Notes: generated by a model from the letters alone, not told the origin. A stretch of DNA of 64,000 nt from Neomoorella sulfitireducens (GCF_024733845.1 NZ_JANRHG010000004.1:124001-188000), one strand, 5' to 3'; positions 16,024-24,553 are shown, counted from the first letter of the stretch. A program made the numbers and translations.

Positions 16024-16644
16024 ATGTTTATAATCGGCCTTACAGGTGGTATTGCCAGCGGTAAAAGTACTGTTGCCGGGATTTTAAAAGAGCTGGGGGC
16101 AAAAGTAATCGACACCGATCAGATAGCCAGGGAAGTAGTGCTTCCCGGCCAGCCTGCCTACCGGGACATAGTTGCGGCCTTCGGCGGGGAGATTTTGTAT
16201 CCGGACGGCAATTTAAACAGGCGGGCCCTGGGCCGGATTGTTTTTAGTGACGCCAATGCCAGGGAATTGTTAAACGCCATAACCCACCCCCGTATACGGG
16301 AGAGAGTCCAGGCGCGAATAGCAACTTTGCGCCAAACTGATCCGGGGGCAGTGGTAGTCGTTGAGGCTCCTCTCTTGATCGAGGCAGGTATGAATAATAT
16401 GGTAGATGCCATCTGGGTGGTAACCGCGCCGGCAAAGGTGCGGCTGAAAAGGTTGATGGAAAGGGACAACCTGTCATTACAGGAAGCAGAAAGCCGTCTC
16501 CGGGCCCAGATAGGAGAAGAGGAAAGGCTGCGCTGTGCCACCCGGGTTATTCCTACCGGTGGCGATCTTGAAGCCACCCGTGCCGCAGTCCTGGCAGCCT
16601 GGCGGGAAATCCCGCGGGAAGGAAAATCGTCATGGAAAAGGTGA
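16024..16644 (+). CDS. coaE: Dephospho-CoA kinase
   Basis: A 206-residue P-loop kinase with IIGLTGGIASGKSTV at the N-terminus, the DTDQIAREVV motif that binds dephospho-CoA, and VVEAPLLIEAG followed by a lid with RxxxRDN. It carries out the last step of coenzyme A synthesis. The polA-mutM-coaE order is common in Bacillota. It is followed 9 bp later by a lytic transglycosylase gene. Confidence 0.96.
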   Translation: MFIIGLTGGIASGKSTVAGILKELGAKVIDTDQIAREVVLPGQPAYRDIVAAFGGEILYPDGNLNRRALGRIVFSDANARELLNAITHPRIRERVQARIATLRQTDPGAVVVVEAPLLIEAGMNNMVDAIWVVTAPAKVRLKRLMERDNLSLQEAESRLRAQIGEEERLRCATRVIPTGGDLEATRAAVLAAWREIPREGKSSWKR

Positions 16645-16653
16645 GGTTATTTT

Positions 16654-17205
16654 ATGATAAAAAACTGGCGCCTTTACCTGTGGCTGCTGGTAGTCGTGGC
16701 GATACTTTTTGGCCTCCTGCCACGGGCTGGGCGCCTCTTTTATCCCCTTCCTTATTTAGAGTTCATCGTCGAATATGCCCACCAAGAAGGTCTTGATCCC
16801 CTCTTGGTAGCAGCCGTAACCCGGGTGGAGAGTAAATTTTATCCCCGGGCCCAATCCGCCGAAGGGGCCAGAGGTTTGATGCAGCTAATGCCGGAAACAG
16901 CCAGGCTGGCGGCCGGGCAACTGGGACTTGCTTACGATCCTGAACGGCTCTTTTCCCCGGAATATAACCTGCGCCTGGGTAGCTGGTACCTGGCCGAACT
17001 CCTGCGGGAATTTGGCGATCTCAACCCGGCCCTGGCAGCATATAACGGCGGGCGAGGAAATGTTCATAACTGGCTGGAGAAAGGGGTCTGGGATGGAAGC
17101 ACCAGAAATTTAGACCAAATTCCCTTCCCCGAAACCAGGGAATTTGTCCGCCGGGTCCTTTATGACTACCGGGTATACCGTACCTTATATCCCGGGGTGC
17201 GCTAG
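16654..17205 (+). CDS. Membrane-anchored soluble-lytic-transglycosylase family protein
   Basis: A 183-residue protein with an N-terminal TM helix (LYLWLLVVVAILFGLL) and an SLT domain. It has the catalytic Glu in AVTRVESKFYP, the ESxxGARGLMQLMPETA motif, and the AAYNGG signature near the C-terminus. These enzymes cleave peptidoglycan between MurNAc and GlcNAc, leaving 1,6-anhydroMurNAc. Its size matches small clostridial homologues. It closely follows coaE and is probably part of the same transcript. Confidence 0.93.
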   Translation: MIKNWRLYLWLLVVVAILFGLLPRAGRLFYPLPYLEFIVEYAHQEGLDPLLVAAVTRVESKFYPRAQSAEGARGLMQLMPETARLAAGQLGLAYDPERLFSPEYNLRLGSWYLAELLREFGDLNPALAAYNGGRGNVHNWLEKGVWDGSTRNLDQIPFPETREFVRRVLYDYRVYRTLYPGVR

Positions 17206-17282
17206 CAGGTATTTACTTATTAAAGCCGAATATATAAGAAAACCTTTAATAATAACGACTACAGGTCGAGGAGTGGATTCTG

Positions 17283-18323
17283 ATGGCGATGGAGGTCATG
17301 GATTCCCTTACCAAGGTCAAACAGCTCCAGGTGGCGCCAGGCCGGCAGTTTTATTCGGCCACACATGAAGAGATAGCCAGCGGGGCAACTACCGACATAT
17401 ATTTTGTCCGTACTTATGAGATTCTCAAAGCCCTTGGCAAGGCGGATATTGTCGTTACGGCTGAAATTTTTCCCCGTCGTGCCGGTATCCTCTGCGGCGT
17501 CAATGAGGTCCTGGAACTACTGCGAGGGAAAAATGTTACCATCTGGGGATTACCGGAAGGGAGCTCCTTTTCCCCAAAGGAAGTAGTCATGCGCATCCAG
17601 GGGCCCTACAGTGAATTTGGGCTTTTTGAAACTACCCTCCTGGGGATGCTGGCCAGTTCCAGCGGCTGGGCTACTGCCGCCCGGGAAATTAAGGAAGCGG
17701 CCGGGGATCATCCCTTTTTCTGTTTTGGCGCCCGGCATGTGCATCCGGCTGTGGCCCCGGTCATGGAGCGGGCGGCCATAATAGGCGGGGCCAGTGGTGC
17801 CAGCTGTATACTGGCAGCCAAGCTGGCCGGCCAGGAGCCCCAGGGGACGGTACCCCATGCCATTTTCCTCATTATCGGCGATACCGTTGAGGGAGCCATA
17901 GCCTACCATCGCTTTATGCCCCCCGATGCCAGGCGTACCATTCTTGTGGATACCTTTAAAGACGAGGCGGAAGAAGCCCTTCGTGTAGCAGAAGCCCTGG
18001 GTCCGGCCCTGGCCGGGGTACGCCTTGATACCCCCAGCGAACGGGGCGGCGTTACCCCCGAGCTGGTACGGGAAGTGCGCTACCGCCTGGATATCGCCGG
18101 CTTTAACCATGTGCGAATCTTTGTCTCCGGAGGCCTGACGCCGGAGCGCATCAGCACCCTCATTGATTCTGGAGCCGATGCCTTTGGTGTGGGTAGCTAT
18201 ATTTCAGGGGCGGCCCCCATTGATATGACCATGGATTTAAAAGAGGTTAACGGCCGGCCGGTGGCCAAGCGCGGCCGTCTCCCCGGTATTATCCCCAATT
18301 CCAGGCTGGAAAGATTGAAGTAA
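17283..18323 (+). CDS. Nicotinate phosphoribosyltransferase (short form)
   Basis: A 346-residue type II phosphoribosyltransferase-fold protein: EIFPRRAGILCGVNEVLELL, GPYSEFGLFETTLLGML, CFGARHVHPAVAPVMERAA, then the C-terminal phosphate-binding IFVSGGLTPERI and DAFGVGSYISGA. This is the short archaeal/clostridial NAPRTase arrangement. It converts nicotinate and PRPP to nicotinate mononucleotide for NAD salvage. CGAGGAG lies 9 nt upstream of the ATG. Another NAD gene, nadE, is at 58914. Confidence 0.88.
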   Translation: MAMEVMDSLTKVKQLQVAPGRQFYSATHEEIASGATTDIYFVRTYEILKALGKADIVVTAEIFPRRAGILCGVNEVLELLRGKNVTIWGLPEGSSFSPKEVVMRIQGPYSEFGLFETTLLGMLASSSGWATAAREIKEAAGDHPFFCFGARHVHPAVAPVMERAAIIGGASGASCILAAKLAGQEPQGTVPHAIFLIIGDTVEGAIAYHRFMPPDARRTILVDTFKDEAEEALRVAEALGPALAGVRLDTPSERGGVTPELVREVRYRLDIAGFNHVRIFVSGGLTPERISTLIDSGADAFGVGSYISGAAPIDMTMDLKEVNGRPVAKRGRLPGIIPNSRLERLK

Positions 18324-18386
18324 AATCAACCGCCTGGTGACAGGAGGCCTGCCGGCAAGGGGCTCTCTTCTAAGCCCGTCTTATCC

Positions 18387-18416
18387 TTGACAGGAATGCC
18401 TCCCAGGGTTTATAAT
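18387..18416 (+). promoter_or_regulatory. Promoter of tRNA-Leu(GAG)
   Basis: TTGACA at 18387-18392 and TATAAT at 18411-18416 with an 18-bp spacer, ending 16 bp before the tRNA. Confidence 0.75.
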
Positions 18417-18432
18417 TAACCTTGCCGGGTAT

Positions 18433-18517
18433 GCGGCGATGGCGGAACCGGCAGACGCGTACGTTTGAGGGGCGTATGGGTACACCCGTGCGGGTTCAAG
18501 TCCCGCTCGCCGCACCA
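18433..18517 (+). tRNA. tRNA-Leu(GAG)
   Basis: A class II tRNA: acceptor GCGGCGA paired with TCGCCGC, anticodon loop TTGAGGG giving GAG, variable arm TATGGGTACACC, T loop GGGTTCAAGTCCC and an encoded CCA. Confidence 0.95.
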
Positions 18518-18523
18518 GTAAAT

Positions 18524-18552
18524 AACGTGGGATATTCCCACGTTTATTTTTT
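18524..18552 (+). terminator. Terminator after tRNA-Leu(GAG)
   Basis: AACGTGGGA and TCCCACGTT form a stem with a short loop, followed by TATTTTTTAT. Confidence 0.8.
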
Positions 18553-18650
18553 ATCCGGGTAATGTTACTCCTAAAGGCCCTGGTCAAGTTTTTTTTATCC
18601 CCTTCCCAGAATATACATTTATATTGATTTGGGCTTTAGGGGGATTAACC

Positions 18651-19802
18651 GTGAGCAGGGTACCGGTAGTAATCGTAGTTTTACGATCCTGGATTTTTAG
18701 ATTAGCGTTATTGGGTTTCTTTGGTATTGTACTTGCAGCCGTGCCCATGTATAACAACCATATCCTACCGGCCTTTGCCGTCCACAATGAACAGAAGGAA
18801 CTGAGAGAACGTCTCCAGGAAATATTTACTGCCAGGGCCCGGAGCCTCGCCAGCGGCAGTTATGAAGGCCTGGAGAGTTATTACGATACAACGGTTACCT
18901 CAGGCCTTTTTGCCTTAAACCATGAAATCGGCCGCGTTAAATATGTACGTGAATGGCTGAAGGAGCGCCAGATAATTTTAACAGGGAGCAAGATGGACCT
19001 GGCCATAATCGATACCGGGAATGAAAATGGCAGGAGATGGGCTTCTGTATCCCAGCATCTTATCCTTAATTATCGCCATCAGGGTGAACCAGAAAAAACG
19101 GTTAACCAGATGGGCGTCCGGACCATTCACTGGTTGGAACTGGTTAAGGACAACGGCCAGTGGTTAATTACCCGGGACTGGTACTGGGACCCCTTTGAGG
19201 CCGATGACCTGGACCCGGATGTCGCTCCTGGTACTGCCAGGTGTAAAGCTGCGGTTTCCAGCCCGCCTCCAGGTAAATACAATCGCCAGGCAGCCGTTAA
19301 ATATGCCGAACGTTACAGTGGTGTAAGGCTTGGTACGGGTGACGGGCGTTATAACCAGGCTTACCGGGATTTTACCGGTCTGGGCGGTGACTGTGCCAAT
19401 TTTGCCTCACAGGTGCTGAGCGATAAAAATGCTGGGGCCATACCCCGGGACTGGGCCTGGAATTACCATAACGGGGAGGGCAGCCAGGCCTGGGCCCAGG
19501 CCTGGGCCCTTGTTCGATATCTCCTGGACAGCGGCCTGGCCGTAAGAATCATGCGAGGAAATTTTGAGGAAGTTACCAGGGCCACGCCCACATATCCCCA
19601 GGGAGCCATCAGTGTCCTCCATCCAGGTGATATCATTGCCTATGAAGAAAAGGACGAGATCGGCCATGTAGCGGTGGTTGTTGGCCGGGATTCCGCCGGG
19701 TACATATTGGTCAACAGCCACACGGCCGATCGCGCCCGCGTGCCGTGGGATATGGGGTGGGATAGGCAGACCATCTACTGGCTATTGCAGATAGTATATT
19801 GA
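18651..19802 (+). CDS. Secreted putative amidase (amidase_6 domain)
   Basis: A 383-residue exported protein. An N-terminal TM/signal (WIFRLALLGFFGIVLAAV) is followed by a helical and SnoaL-like middle region. The C-terminal domain starts at about residue 220 with YNRQAAVKYAERYSG and has the GGDCANFASQVL motif (nucleophile Cys), then DIIAYEEKDEIGHVAVVVG (His) and ILVNSHTADR. This is the pattern of amidase_6/CHAP-like cell-wall amidases. The GTG at 18651 has AGGGGG 7 nt upstream; a TTG at 18624 has none. Confidence 0.85.
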   Translation: MSRVPVVIVVLRSWIFRLALLGFFGIVLAAVPMYNNHILPAFAVHNEQKELRERLQEIFTARARSLASGSYEGLESYYDTTVTSGLFALNHEIGRVKYVREWLKERQIILTGSKMDLAIIDTGNENGRRWASVSQHLILNYRHQGEPEKTVNQMGVRTIHWLELVKDNGQWLITRDWYWDPFEADDLDPDVAPGTARCKAAVSSPPPGKYNRQAAVKYAERYSGVRLGTGDGRYNQAYRDFTGLGGDCANFASQVLSDKNAGAIPRDWAWNYHNGEGSQAWAQAWALVRYLLDSGLAVRIMRGNFEEVTRATPTYPQGAISVLHPGDIIAYEEKDEIGHVAVVVGRDSAGYILVNSHTADRARVPWDMGWDRQTIYWLLQIVY

Positions 19803-19814
19803 GTTTAATAAGGA

Positions 19815-20399
19815 TTACTCTTCAAAGCCAATCCAGGTAACAATTTCGTCCAGGCTTTTACGTGGCGCTGCTTCTGGGCTTTCGTCCGGGTAACCTAAAG
19901 GAGTAATGGCTACGATTTCTTTATCGGTAGATATATCCAGTATTTTCCTGAGTTCCATTTCGTTATTTAATGGCCCTGTCATCCAGCAAGTACCCAGGCC
20001 TTCGTTGGCGGCGGCCAGGAGCAAATAGGAAAAGGCTGCAGCAACACTTTCCAGGTTCATTTTGCGTGTCCCCGGCTGGCCATGGACCCGGGTCAGGGCG
20101 ACGATGGCTACCGGAGCGCCTCCCAGGGTTCTGGCCCACTGTAAAAAAGACTCCTGTTCTGGACTACGCTTGCCCTCCGGCGGCATACCAAATTCCACCA
20201 CGCGACCGTAACTCCGGGCGAGCTCGCCCTTTTTAGAGCCGCTTATAACCATAAACTCCCATTGCTGCCAGTTGCGACCTGAGGGAGCCCAGGTGGCAAT
20301 TTCCAGGATGCGATTGATTACCTCCCTCGGGACCATATCGGGTTTGTACCGGCGGATGCTCCGCCGGGTTTTAATGACTTCATAAAGTTCCACCTGCAA
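19815..20399 (-). CDS. Nitroreductase family protein
   Basis: A 194-residue FMN-dependent oxidoreductase with the family start IKTRRSIRRYKPDMVP, the central PSGRNWQQWEFMVISG (flavin contact) and GTCWMTGPLNNEMELRKIL with a C-terminal VAITPLGYPDE. The substrate cannot be told from sequence; members reduce nitroaromatics, quinones or flavins. It is convergent with the amidase gene and appears to be a single-gene unit. Confidence 0.93.
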   Translation of the reverse strand: MQVELYEVIKTRRSIRRYKPDMVPREVINRILEIATWAPSGRNWQQWEFMVISGSKKGELARSYGRVVEFGMPPEGKRSPEQESFLQWARTLGGAPVAIVALTRVHGQPGTRKMNLESVAAAFSYLLLAAANEGLGTCWMTGPLNNEMELRKILDISTDKEIVAITPLGYPDESPEAAPRKSLDEIVTWIGFEE

Positions 20400-20553
20400 G
20401 TCAGCTCCTCTGAATGCAATTATTTTGGATAATATTTTATCCTAATACCAGTAGTTGTCAATGAATAGGTATAGGAGCATTGGGTGGCTTGCATAAACCT
20501 GTATTAAGGGGATAAACTAGCTGAAAAGCATTTATTTTCCCGGAGGTGATGTC

Positions 20554-20829
20554 ATGCAGGATAGAGAAAAGGAATGGGAAAAATGGAAGGATTCCCTCGC
20601 GATGATGGTAAATATGGGGAAAAGAGTAGGTTTTGAGGAAAAGACCATTAGCAATATGGCCTTTCGCCTGGGAAGCTGGCTGGCAGAGCACGTTGACCCC
20701 ATGAACAGGGAGCAACGAGTGATTAAAGAACTGTGGGACGTAGCGAGCGAAGAAGAAAGGCAGGTCCTGGCGGCCCTGATTACCAGGATGGTGAGCGACG
20801 GTCGCCGCCAGGAGGGGGCGATCCATTAA
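20554..20829 (+). CDS. DUF3243 family protein
   Basis: A 91-residue acidic helical protein: WEKWKDSLAMMVNMGKRVGF, LGSWLAEHVDPMNREQRVI and a C-terminal ELWDVASEEERQVLA. This matches DUF3243 (the Bacillus YmfJ family), common in spore formers and of unknown function. It starts with ATG behind GGAGGTGAT and ends at a strong bidirectional terminator. Confidence 0.85.
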   Translation: MQDREKEWEKWKDSLAMMVNMGKRVGFEEKTISNMAFRLGSWLAEHVDPMNREQRVIKELWDVASEEERQVLAALITRMVSDGRRQEGAIH

Positions 20830-20860
20830 AAAGGGGAGCTCAAGATAGCTCCCCTTTAGT
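20830..20860. terminator. Bidirectional terminator
   Basis: AAAGGGGAGCT and AGCTCCCCTTT form an 11-bp stem with a 6-nt loop between the converging DUF3243 and ferredoxin genes. T-runs are present in both directions. Confidence 0.85.
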
Positions 20861-20874
20861 AATAAGCAATAAAG

Positions 20875-21063
20875 TTAAATCTCTTTGATGGCATCGGTCG
20901 GGCAGGATTCAATGGATTCCCTGGCGCATTCCTCGGCGTCTTCCGGCACTTCCTCTACGATAACGTGTGAGAGCCCTTCATCGTCCCAGTCAAAAACGCT
21001 GGGACAAAGATCGATACAGGTACCGCAGGCTATACATAGATCCTGATCAACGCTGACCTTCAA
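20875..21063 (-). CDS. Monocluster [4Fe-4S] ferredoxin
   Basis: A 62-residue acidic ferredoxin. CIACGTC provides three cluster ligands and the Cys of the C-terminal ESCP the fourth. The extra pair (DLCP and EECA) matches the disulfide-forming cysteines of Thermotoga-type ferredoxin, so it should carry one [4Fe-4S] cluster rather than two. It is a low-potential electron carrier; its partners are not shown by context. Confidence 0.95.
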   Translation of the reverse strand: MKVSVDQDLCIACGTCIDLCPSVFDWDDEGLSHVIVEEVPEDAEECARESIESCPTDAIKEI

Positions 21064-21123
21064 AGTTATCCCCCCAATGTTCCCAAGTATTAGCTATTTT
21101 GCACCGCCACCAGCCATTTCATA

Positions 21124-22545
21124 CTAGCGAGTTGCCTCTTTAGTACGTGGTGTTTTAACCCAGGTCTGGGGCTGGCGGTTTAATGCCTTCATGATTGATG
21201 CCGAGGTGTAGGGCAATGGCAGGAAGAAACTAGCAAAAGGTAAAGCCAGTAACTGGAGGGCACCGCCCAATTGTTGCCACCAGCTGACTGGAGTCATATG
21301 GCGGCTGAAGTGGCCATAGGCCGAAAAGGTAAAGACAAAGTAGATAAATACCAGATAATGCAGTACCATCCGGAAACCCAGCGGTAAGATAGAAGGGTCC
21401 AGTCCGCCGTTCAGCCCTAGGAACAGGATAGATAGGGGTATAAGCACGGCACCCTGGTATAAGAGCCATTCCCCTTGCCCTTTCCAGAAAAGATTGTGCA
21501 GCAGGGGGCCACGTTTATCCCAGGAATACTGGTAGGCATACCGGAATTTATCGCATACCTGAAGGTGACCGCTACCCCAGCGTAGCCTCTGCCGGAAAAA
21601 GGCATAAAAAGTGGCCGGGGTTTGCTCGGTGCTGTAATAAGGGAAGTATTCGGCCCATACGCCTGTTTCCAGGTAAGCCCTCACCCCTAGTTCCAGGTCT
21701 TCCGTCAGGGCCCGGTGGTCATAGCCACCAATGCGTTCCAGCAGGCGCCGTCCTACGAAAAGGTTGGTCCCTCCTACGAAGGGCAATCTTTTCATTAATA
21801 CCGGCAGGTAAATTTTATGGGAAACGGCCTGGTAAAGGGCGGCTATTTTTGTTATAAGGCCCAGCTGGTAGAAATTGCGGACCTGGAAAACCGGCCCCTG
21901 CCAGATGCGTTCCCGCGGGTCATTTAGCCAGGACCAGGCTATGTAAAGGAGGACATCGGGTTCAGGATGGCTCTCTGCATCGTAAAAACCACAGATAGTG
22001 GTCCTGGGATCGGCGAACTCCAGTCCGTAGTTTAAAGCCCGGCCTTTAGTGGAAGGAATACTGTGGCCACGGCGTGAACCCCGGAAGCGGCCGTCAAAAT
22101 CATAGGGCACGGTACAGTGTTTCAGCTGCGGCGCGTCCGGCCGCGCGGCAAATTCCCGGATTTTAGCCTCCACTACTTCCATGGTGGTAGGACCGGTGTG
22201 CTCACCTGAAGCTTTAGCTAGGGCTTCTTTTTCATCGGTAATTACCAAAATCTCATAACGATCATTAGGATAATTCAAGGAAGCCATGTGTTCAATGGTA
22301 TTGGCAATGACATCGGCTTCATTGCGGGCCGGGACCAAAATAGTAAAAAAAGGCAACTCCATATCCTTTTTGGCAGCAAGGGCCATCAACTTTTCTTTGT
22401 TGAGGGCAACTCGCTTGCTCCAGTAATTACGGTATGAATACCACATCCAGTAGAAATACCTGAGAAAAAGGGCGAAAAAAAACAGGTAAAAGCCAACAGC
22501 AATAAGGTATAAAACCTGAGCAGGGCTTATTATTTCCCAGTCCAT
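21124..22545 (-). CDS. Membrane glycosyltransferase family 2
   Basis: A 473-residue protein with an N-terminal TM helix (LYLIAVGFYLFFFALFLRYFYW), a GT2 catalytic domain (TILVPARNEADVIANTI, FYDAESHPEPDVL as the DxD-like site, ALTEDLELGVRAY, then QRLRWGSGHLQV as QxxRW) and about four C-terminal TM helices. This is the layout of processive polysaccharide synthases such as cellulose, poly-GlcNAc and beta-glucan synthases. The product cannot be assigned. It is a single gene divergent from ccdA. Confidence 0.9.
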   Translation of the reverse strand: MDWEIISPAQVLYLIAVGFYLFFFALFLRYFYWMWYSYRNYWSKRVALNKEKLMALAAKKDMELPFFTILVPARNEADVIANTIEHMASLNYPNDRYEILVITDEKEALAKASGEHTGPTTMEVVEAKIREFAARPDAPQLKHCTVPYDFDGRFRGSRRGHSIPSTKGRALNYGLEFADPRTTICGFYDAESHPEPDVLLYIAWSWLNDPRERIWQGPVFQVRNFYQLGLITKIAALYQAVSHKIYLPVLMKRLPFVGGTNLFVGRRLLERIGGYDHRALTEDLELGVRAYLETGVWAEYFPYYSTEQTPATFYAFFRQRLRWGSGHLQVCDKFRYAYQYSWDKRGPLLHNLFWKGQGEWLLYQGAVLIPLSILFLGLNGGLDPSILPLGFRMVLHYLVFIYFVFTFSAYGHFSRHMTPVSWWQQLGGALQLLALPFASFFLPLPYTSASIMKALNRQPQTWVKTPRTKEATR

Positions 22546-22782
22546 TTAAATCTCCCCCAATCAGGGTATTTACGCCGCCCCTAATTATAGCATTAGAAAC
22601 TGGTGCCACCAATAAGATTTAATGACGGTACAAAGGCAAAAGACATCCTCCAGGAGGTAAAAAAAACGTTTAGCCACCTTTTTGTTTCTTTTGCTTTACC
22701 TCGGGCCATTTTCCTTTTCCTGGCAAAATTATATTGACAGCGTAAATCAAACAATAATATAATCAAACAGAGGTGAACCATC

Positions 22783-23466
22783 CTGGAAAACTGGTCGACA
22801 ATTATGGCCTTCACTGCTGGCATATTATCTTTTTTTTCTCCATGTATTATACCTTTATTGCCGGCTTATTTTACTTACCTGGGCAGTACGGCCGCAGCTA
22901 ACGCCGGTGCAGGGGGGCTGAACCGCTCTTTCTTAATCGGCCGGGCGGCGCTCTTCACCGGCGGGTTTACCCTGGTTTTTATGCTCATGGGTGCGTCAGC
23001 CGGAGGCCTTGGTTCCTTGCTCCAGGTATACCGTACTTTTCTAAACCGTGCCGGCGGTATCCTGATCATATTTTTCGGTTTACAGGTGACTGGAATTGTA
23101 CGCCTACCCTTTTTAAATCAAGAAAAAAAGTGGCATCTGCAGCCCCGGGATCCCGGTGCCGCCACTTCTTTTTTGCTGGGAATGGCCTTTGCCGCTGGCT
23201 GGACTCCCTGTATCGGCCCGGTCCTGGCTTCTATTTTAATTTATGCCGGTAGCCAGGCTACCCTTTTAAAGGGGACCCTGCTCTTAATGTTTTATTCCCT
23301 TGGGCTGGCAGTCCCCTTTATTGCCAGCGCAATGGCCATAGAAGCGGTTTTACGCCTTTTAAGCCGTGTTTACCGTTATTTACCCATTATATCCCTGTTA
23401 AGCGGGATTATACTTATTATTATGGGCTTCCTAGTATTTTTTGGTAAACTTAATACTTTTTTTTAG
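22783..23466 (+). CDS. ccdA: CcdA-family thiol-disulfide transmembrane reductant carrier, probable CTG start
   Basis: About 227 residues and six TM helices. The two conserved redox cysteines sit in FFSPCIIPLLPAY and AAGWTPCIGPVLA. CcdA passes electrons from cytoplasmic thioredoxin to extracytoplasmic thiol proteins. Here the thioredoxin-like ResA homologue follows 10 bp later. AGAGGTGA ends about 6 nt upstream of a CTG at 22783, giving an N-terminus LENWSTIMAF that fits the family, whereas the ATG at 22804 has no ribosome binding site. I therefore place the start at CTG. With the ATG the protein is seven residues shorter and loses part of helix 1. Confidence 0.88.
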   Translation: MENWSTIMAFTAGILSFFSPCIIPLLPAYFTYLGSTAAANAGAGGLNRSFLIGRAALFTGGFTLVFMLMGASAGGLGSLLQVYRTFLNRAGGILIIFFGLQVTGIVRLPFLNQEKKWHLQPRDPGAATSFLLGMAFAAGWTPCIGPVLASILIYAGSQATLLKGTLLLMFYSLGLAVPFIASAMAIEAVLRLLSRVYRYLPIISLLSGIILIIMGFLVFFGKLNTFF

Positions 23467-23476
23467 GAGGAGACCT

Positions 23477-23983
23477 ATGGCAAAAAGCTGGAAAACGCCT
23501 CTTGCAATCATAGTTATAATGCTTGCCGTGCTTGTAGCTTCCTTTATCCTACCGGGACGCCAGGGCAGCAGGGTCCTTGCCCCTGAATTTACGCTAACAG
23601 ACCTGGATGGTAATGAGGTTGGCCTGGCGAACTTTAAAGGCCAGGTGGTTGTTTTAAATTTCTGGGCTACATGGTGTCCCTACTGCGTGGCCGAAATGGA
23701 GGAATTGGATGCGGCGGCGGGGAGACTGGCGGCACGGGGAGTAAAGGTCCTGGCTATTAATATTATGCAGCGGGAAACCATTGCCGGCATTCAGGAATTC
23801 CTGGGAAAAAAAGAACATAATTACCTTGTACTCCTGGACCACGACAGCCGGGTAGCGAGGAGCTACGGAGTCGGCGGCATCCCCACTACCTTTATCATCG
23901 ACCGCCAGGGCCAGATCCGCCGGGTCAAACAGGGTCCGGTGGAGCCGGGAGAGCTTGATAGGCTTGTAAAAGATCTTCTTTAA
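23477..23983 (+). CDS. TlpA/ResA-like extracytoplasmic thioredoxin
   Basis: A 168-residue protein with an N-terminal membrane anchor (LAIIVIMLAVLVASFIL) and a thioredoxin fold: APEFTLTDLDGNEV, VVLNFWATWCPYCVAEM with the WCPYC active site, and the cis-Pro loop GVGGIPTTFIID. It probably reduces disulfides outside the membrane, in c-type cytochrome maturation or spore assembly, using electrons from CcdA. AGGAGGAGA precedes the ATG at 23477. Confidence 0.93.
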   Translation: MAKSWKTPLAIIVIMLAVLVASFILPGRQGSRVLAPEFTLTDLDGNEVGLANFKGQVVVLNFWATWCPYCVAEMEELDAAAGRLAARGVKVLAINIMQRETIAGIQEFLGKKEHNYLVLLDHDSRVARSYGVGGIPTTFIIDRQGQIRRVKQGPVEPGELDRLVKDLL

Positions 23984-24010
23984 TTAAAATGAGCGAAGAA
24001 ATTAAGAAAG

Positions 24011-24045
24011 ACAGCCCCATCTTTATAATGGGGCTGTTTCCCTTT
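24011..24045. terminator. Terminator between resA-like and DUF2680 genes
   Basis: ACAGCCCCAT and ATGGGGCTGT form a 10-bp stem with a 7-nt loop followed by TTTCCCTTT. It can serve both convergent genes. Confidence 0.8.
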
Positions 24046-24074
24046 AAAGTTCAATTAAGACTAAAACGCTAGCT

Positions 24075-24482
24075 TTATAGACCCATGTAACCGCGCATCA
24101 TGGATGGGCCGTAGAAAGCTGAATTCTGGTTACCCTGGTTGGGGTTATTCCCGAAACTTCCCAGGAAGCCGCGGCCCCAGCCGCCCATCATGCCGTAGCC
24201 CGCCCCGCCATGGCAGGCACCGGGAACTATACCATATTTGCTATGGTATTCTTCCATGTTCCGGATTCCTTCCTTAATCGCCTCACCTTGTTCATTAGTT
24301 AGTTCGCCTGCTTCAACATACTTGTCGACAATTTTCTGGCGCAGCTCGATGATCTGTTGGTACAGGGCATCAATCTCTGCTTTTTGCTGGTCGGTAACTG
24401 CCGCATAGGCTACTGGCGCCAGCACCCCCAGCATTAAAGCTATGGCGAGGACGAAGGCAATTTTTCTCGTCACCTGCGCCAC
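24075..24482 (-). CDS. Secreted DUF2680 (YckD-like) protein, second copy
   Basis: A 135-residue protein with a signal peptide (FVLAIALMLGVLAPVAYA) and a helical segment (LYQQIIELRQKIVDKYVEAG, LTNEQGEAIKEGI, YHSKYG). The Gly/Met/Asn-rich tail holds YGMMGGWGRG and ends MMRGYMGL. It shares the LTxEQ and YHxKYG features with the gene at 9843-10178. Both have a related tandem-repeat operator, which points to one regulon. Function unknown. Confidence 0.8.
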   Translation of the reverse strand: MAQVTRKIAFVLAIALMLGVLAPVAYAAVTDQQKAEIDALYQQIIELRQKIVDKYVEAGELTNEQGEAIKEGIRNMEEYHSKYGIVPGACHGGAGYGMMGGWGRGFLGSFGNNPNQGNQNSAFYGPSMMRGYMGL

Positions 24483-24513
24483 CTCCTTTCAAAGTATATT
24501 CTATCCCGCAGGT

Positions 24514-24551
24514 ATTATAAAAATATGGGCAAAGTATGAAGAAAATTTGAA
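24514..24551 (-). promoter_or_regulatory. Tandem operator and promoter of the second DUF2680 gene
   Basis: On the minus strand TTCAAATTTTC and TTCATACTTTGC (24551-24529) form an 11-bp-spaced direct repeat, followed 9 bp later by a perfect -10 box TATAAT (24519-24514). No clear -35 exists and the repeat occupies that position, as expected for activation by an OmpR-family regulator. The XRE gene's TTGACA lies only 3 bp away on the other strand. Confidence 0.6.
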
Positions 24552-24553
24552 AC

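Noticed and set aside
17550-18110. 186-codon open frame antisense to the nicotinate phosphoribosyltransferase
   Set aside because: Low-complexity translation and no ribosome binding site; a shadow of a well-supported gene.
22593-22709. 38-codon basic ORF (begins MARGKAKETKRWLN) on the minus strand between the glycosyltransferase and ccdA
   Set aside because: AGGAAAAGG lies upstream, but there is no family match and the frame overlaps a T-rich regulatory stretch. Too weak to call without conservation.
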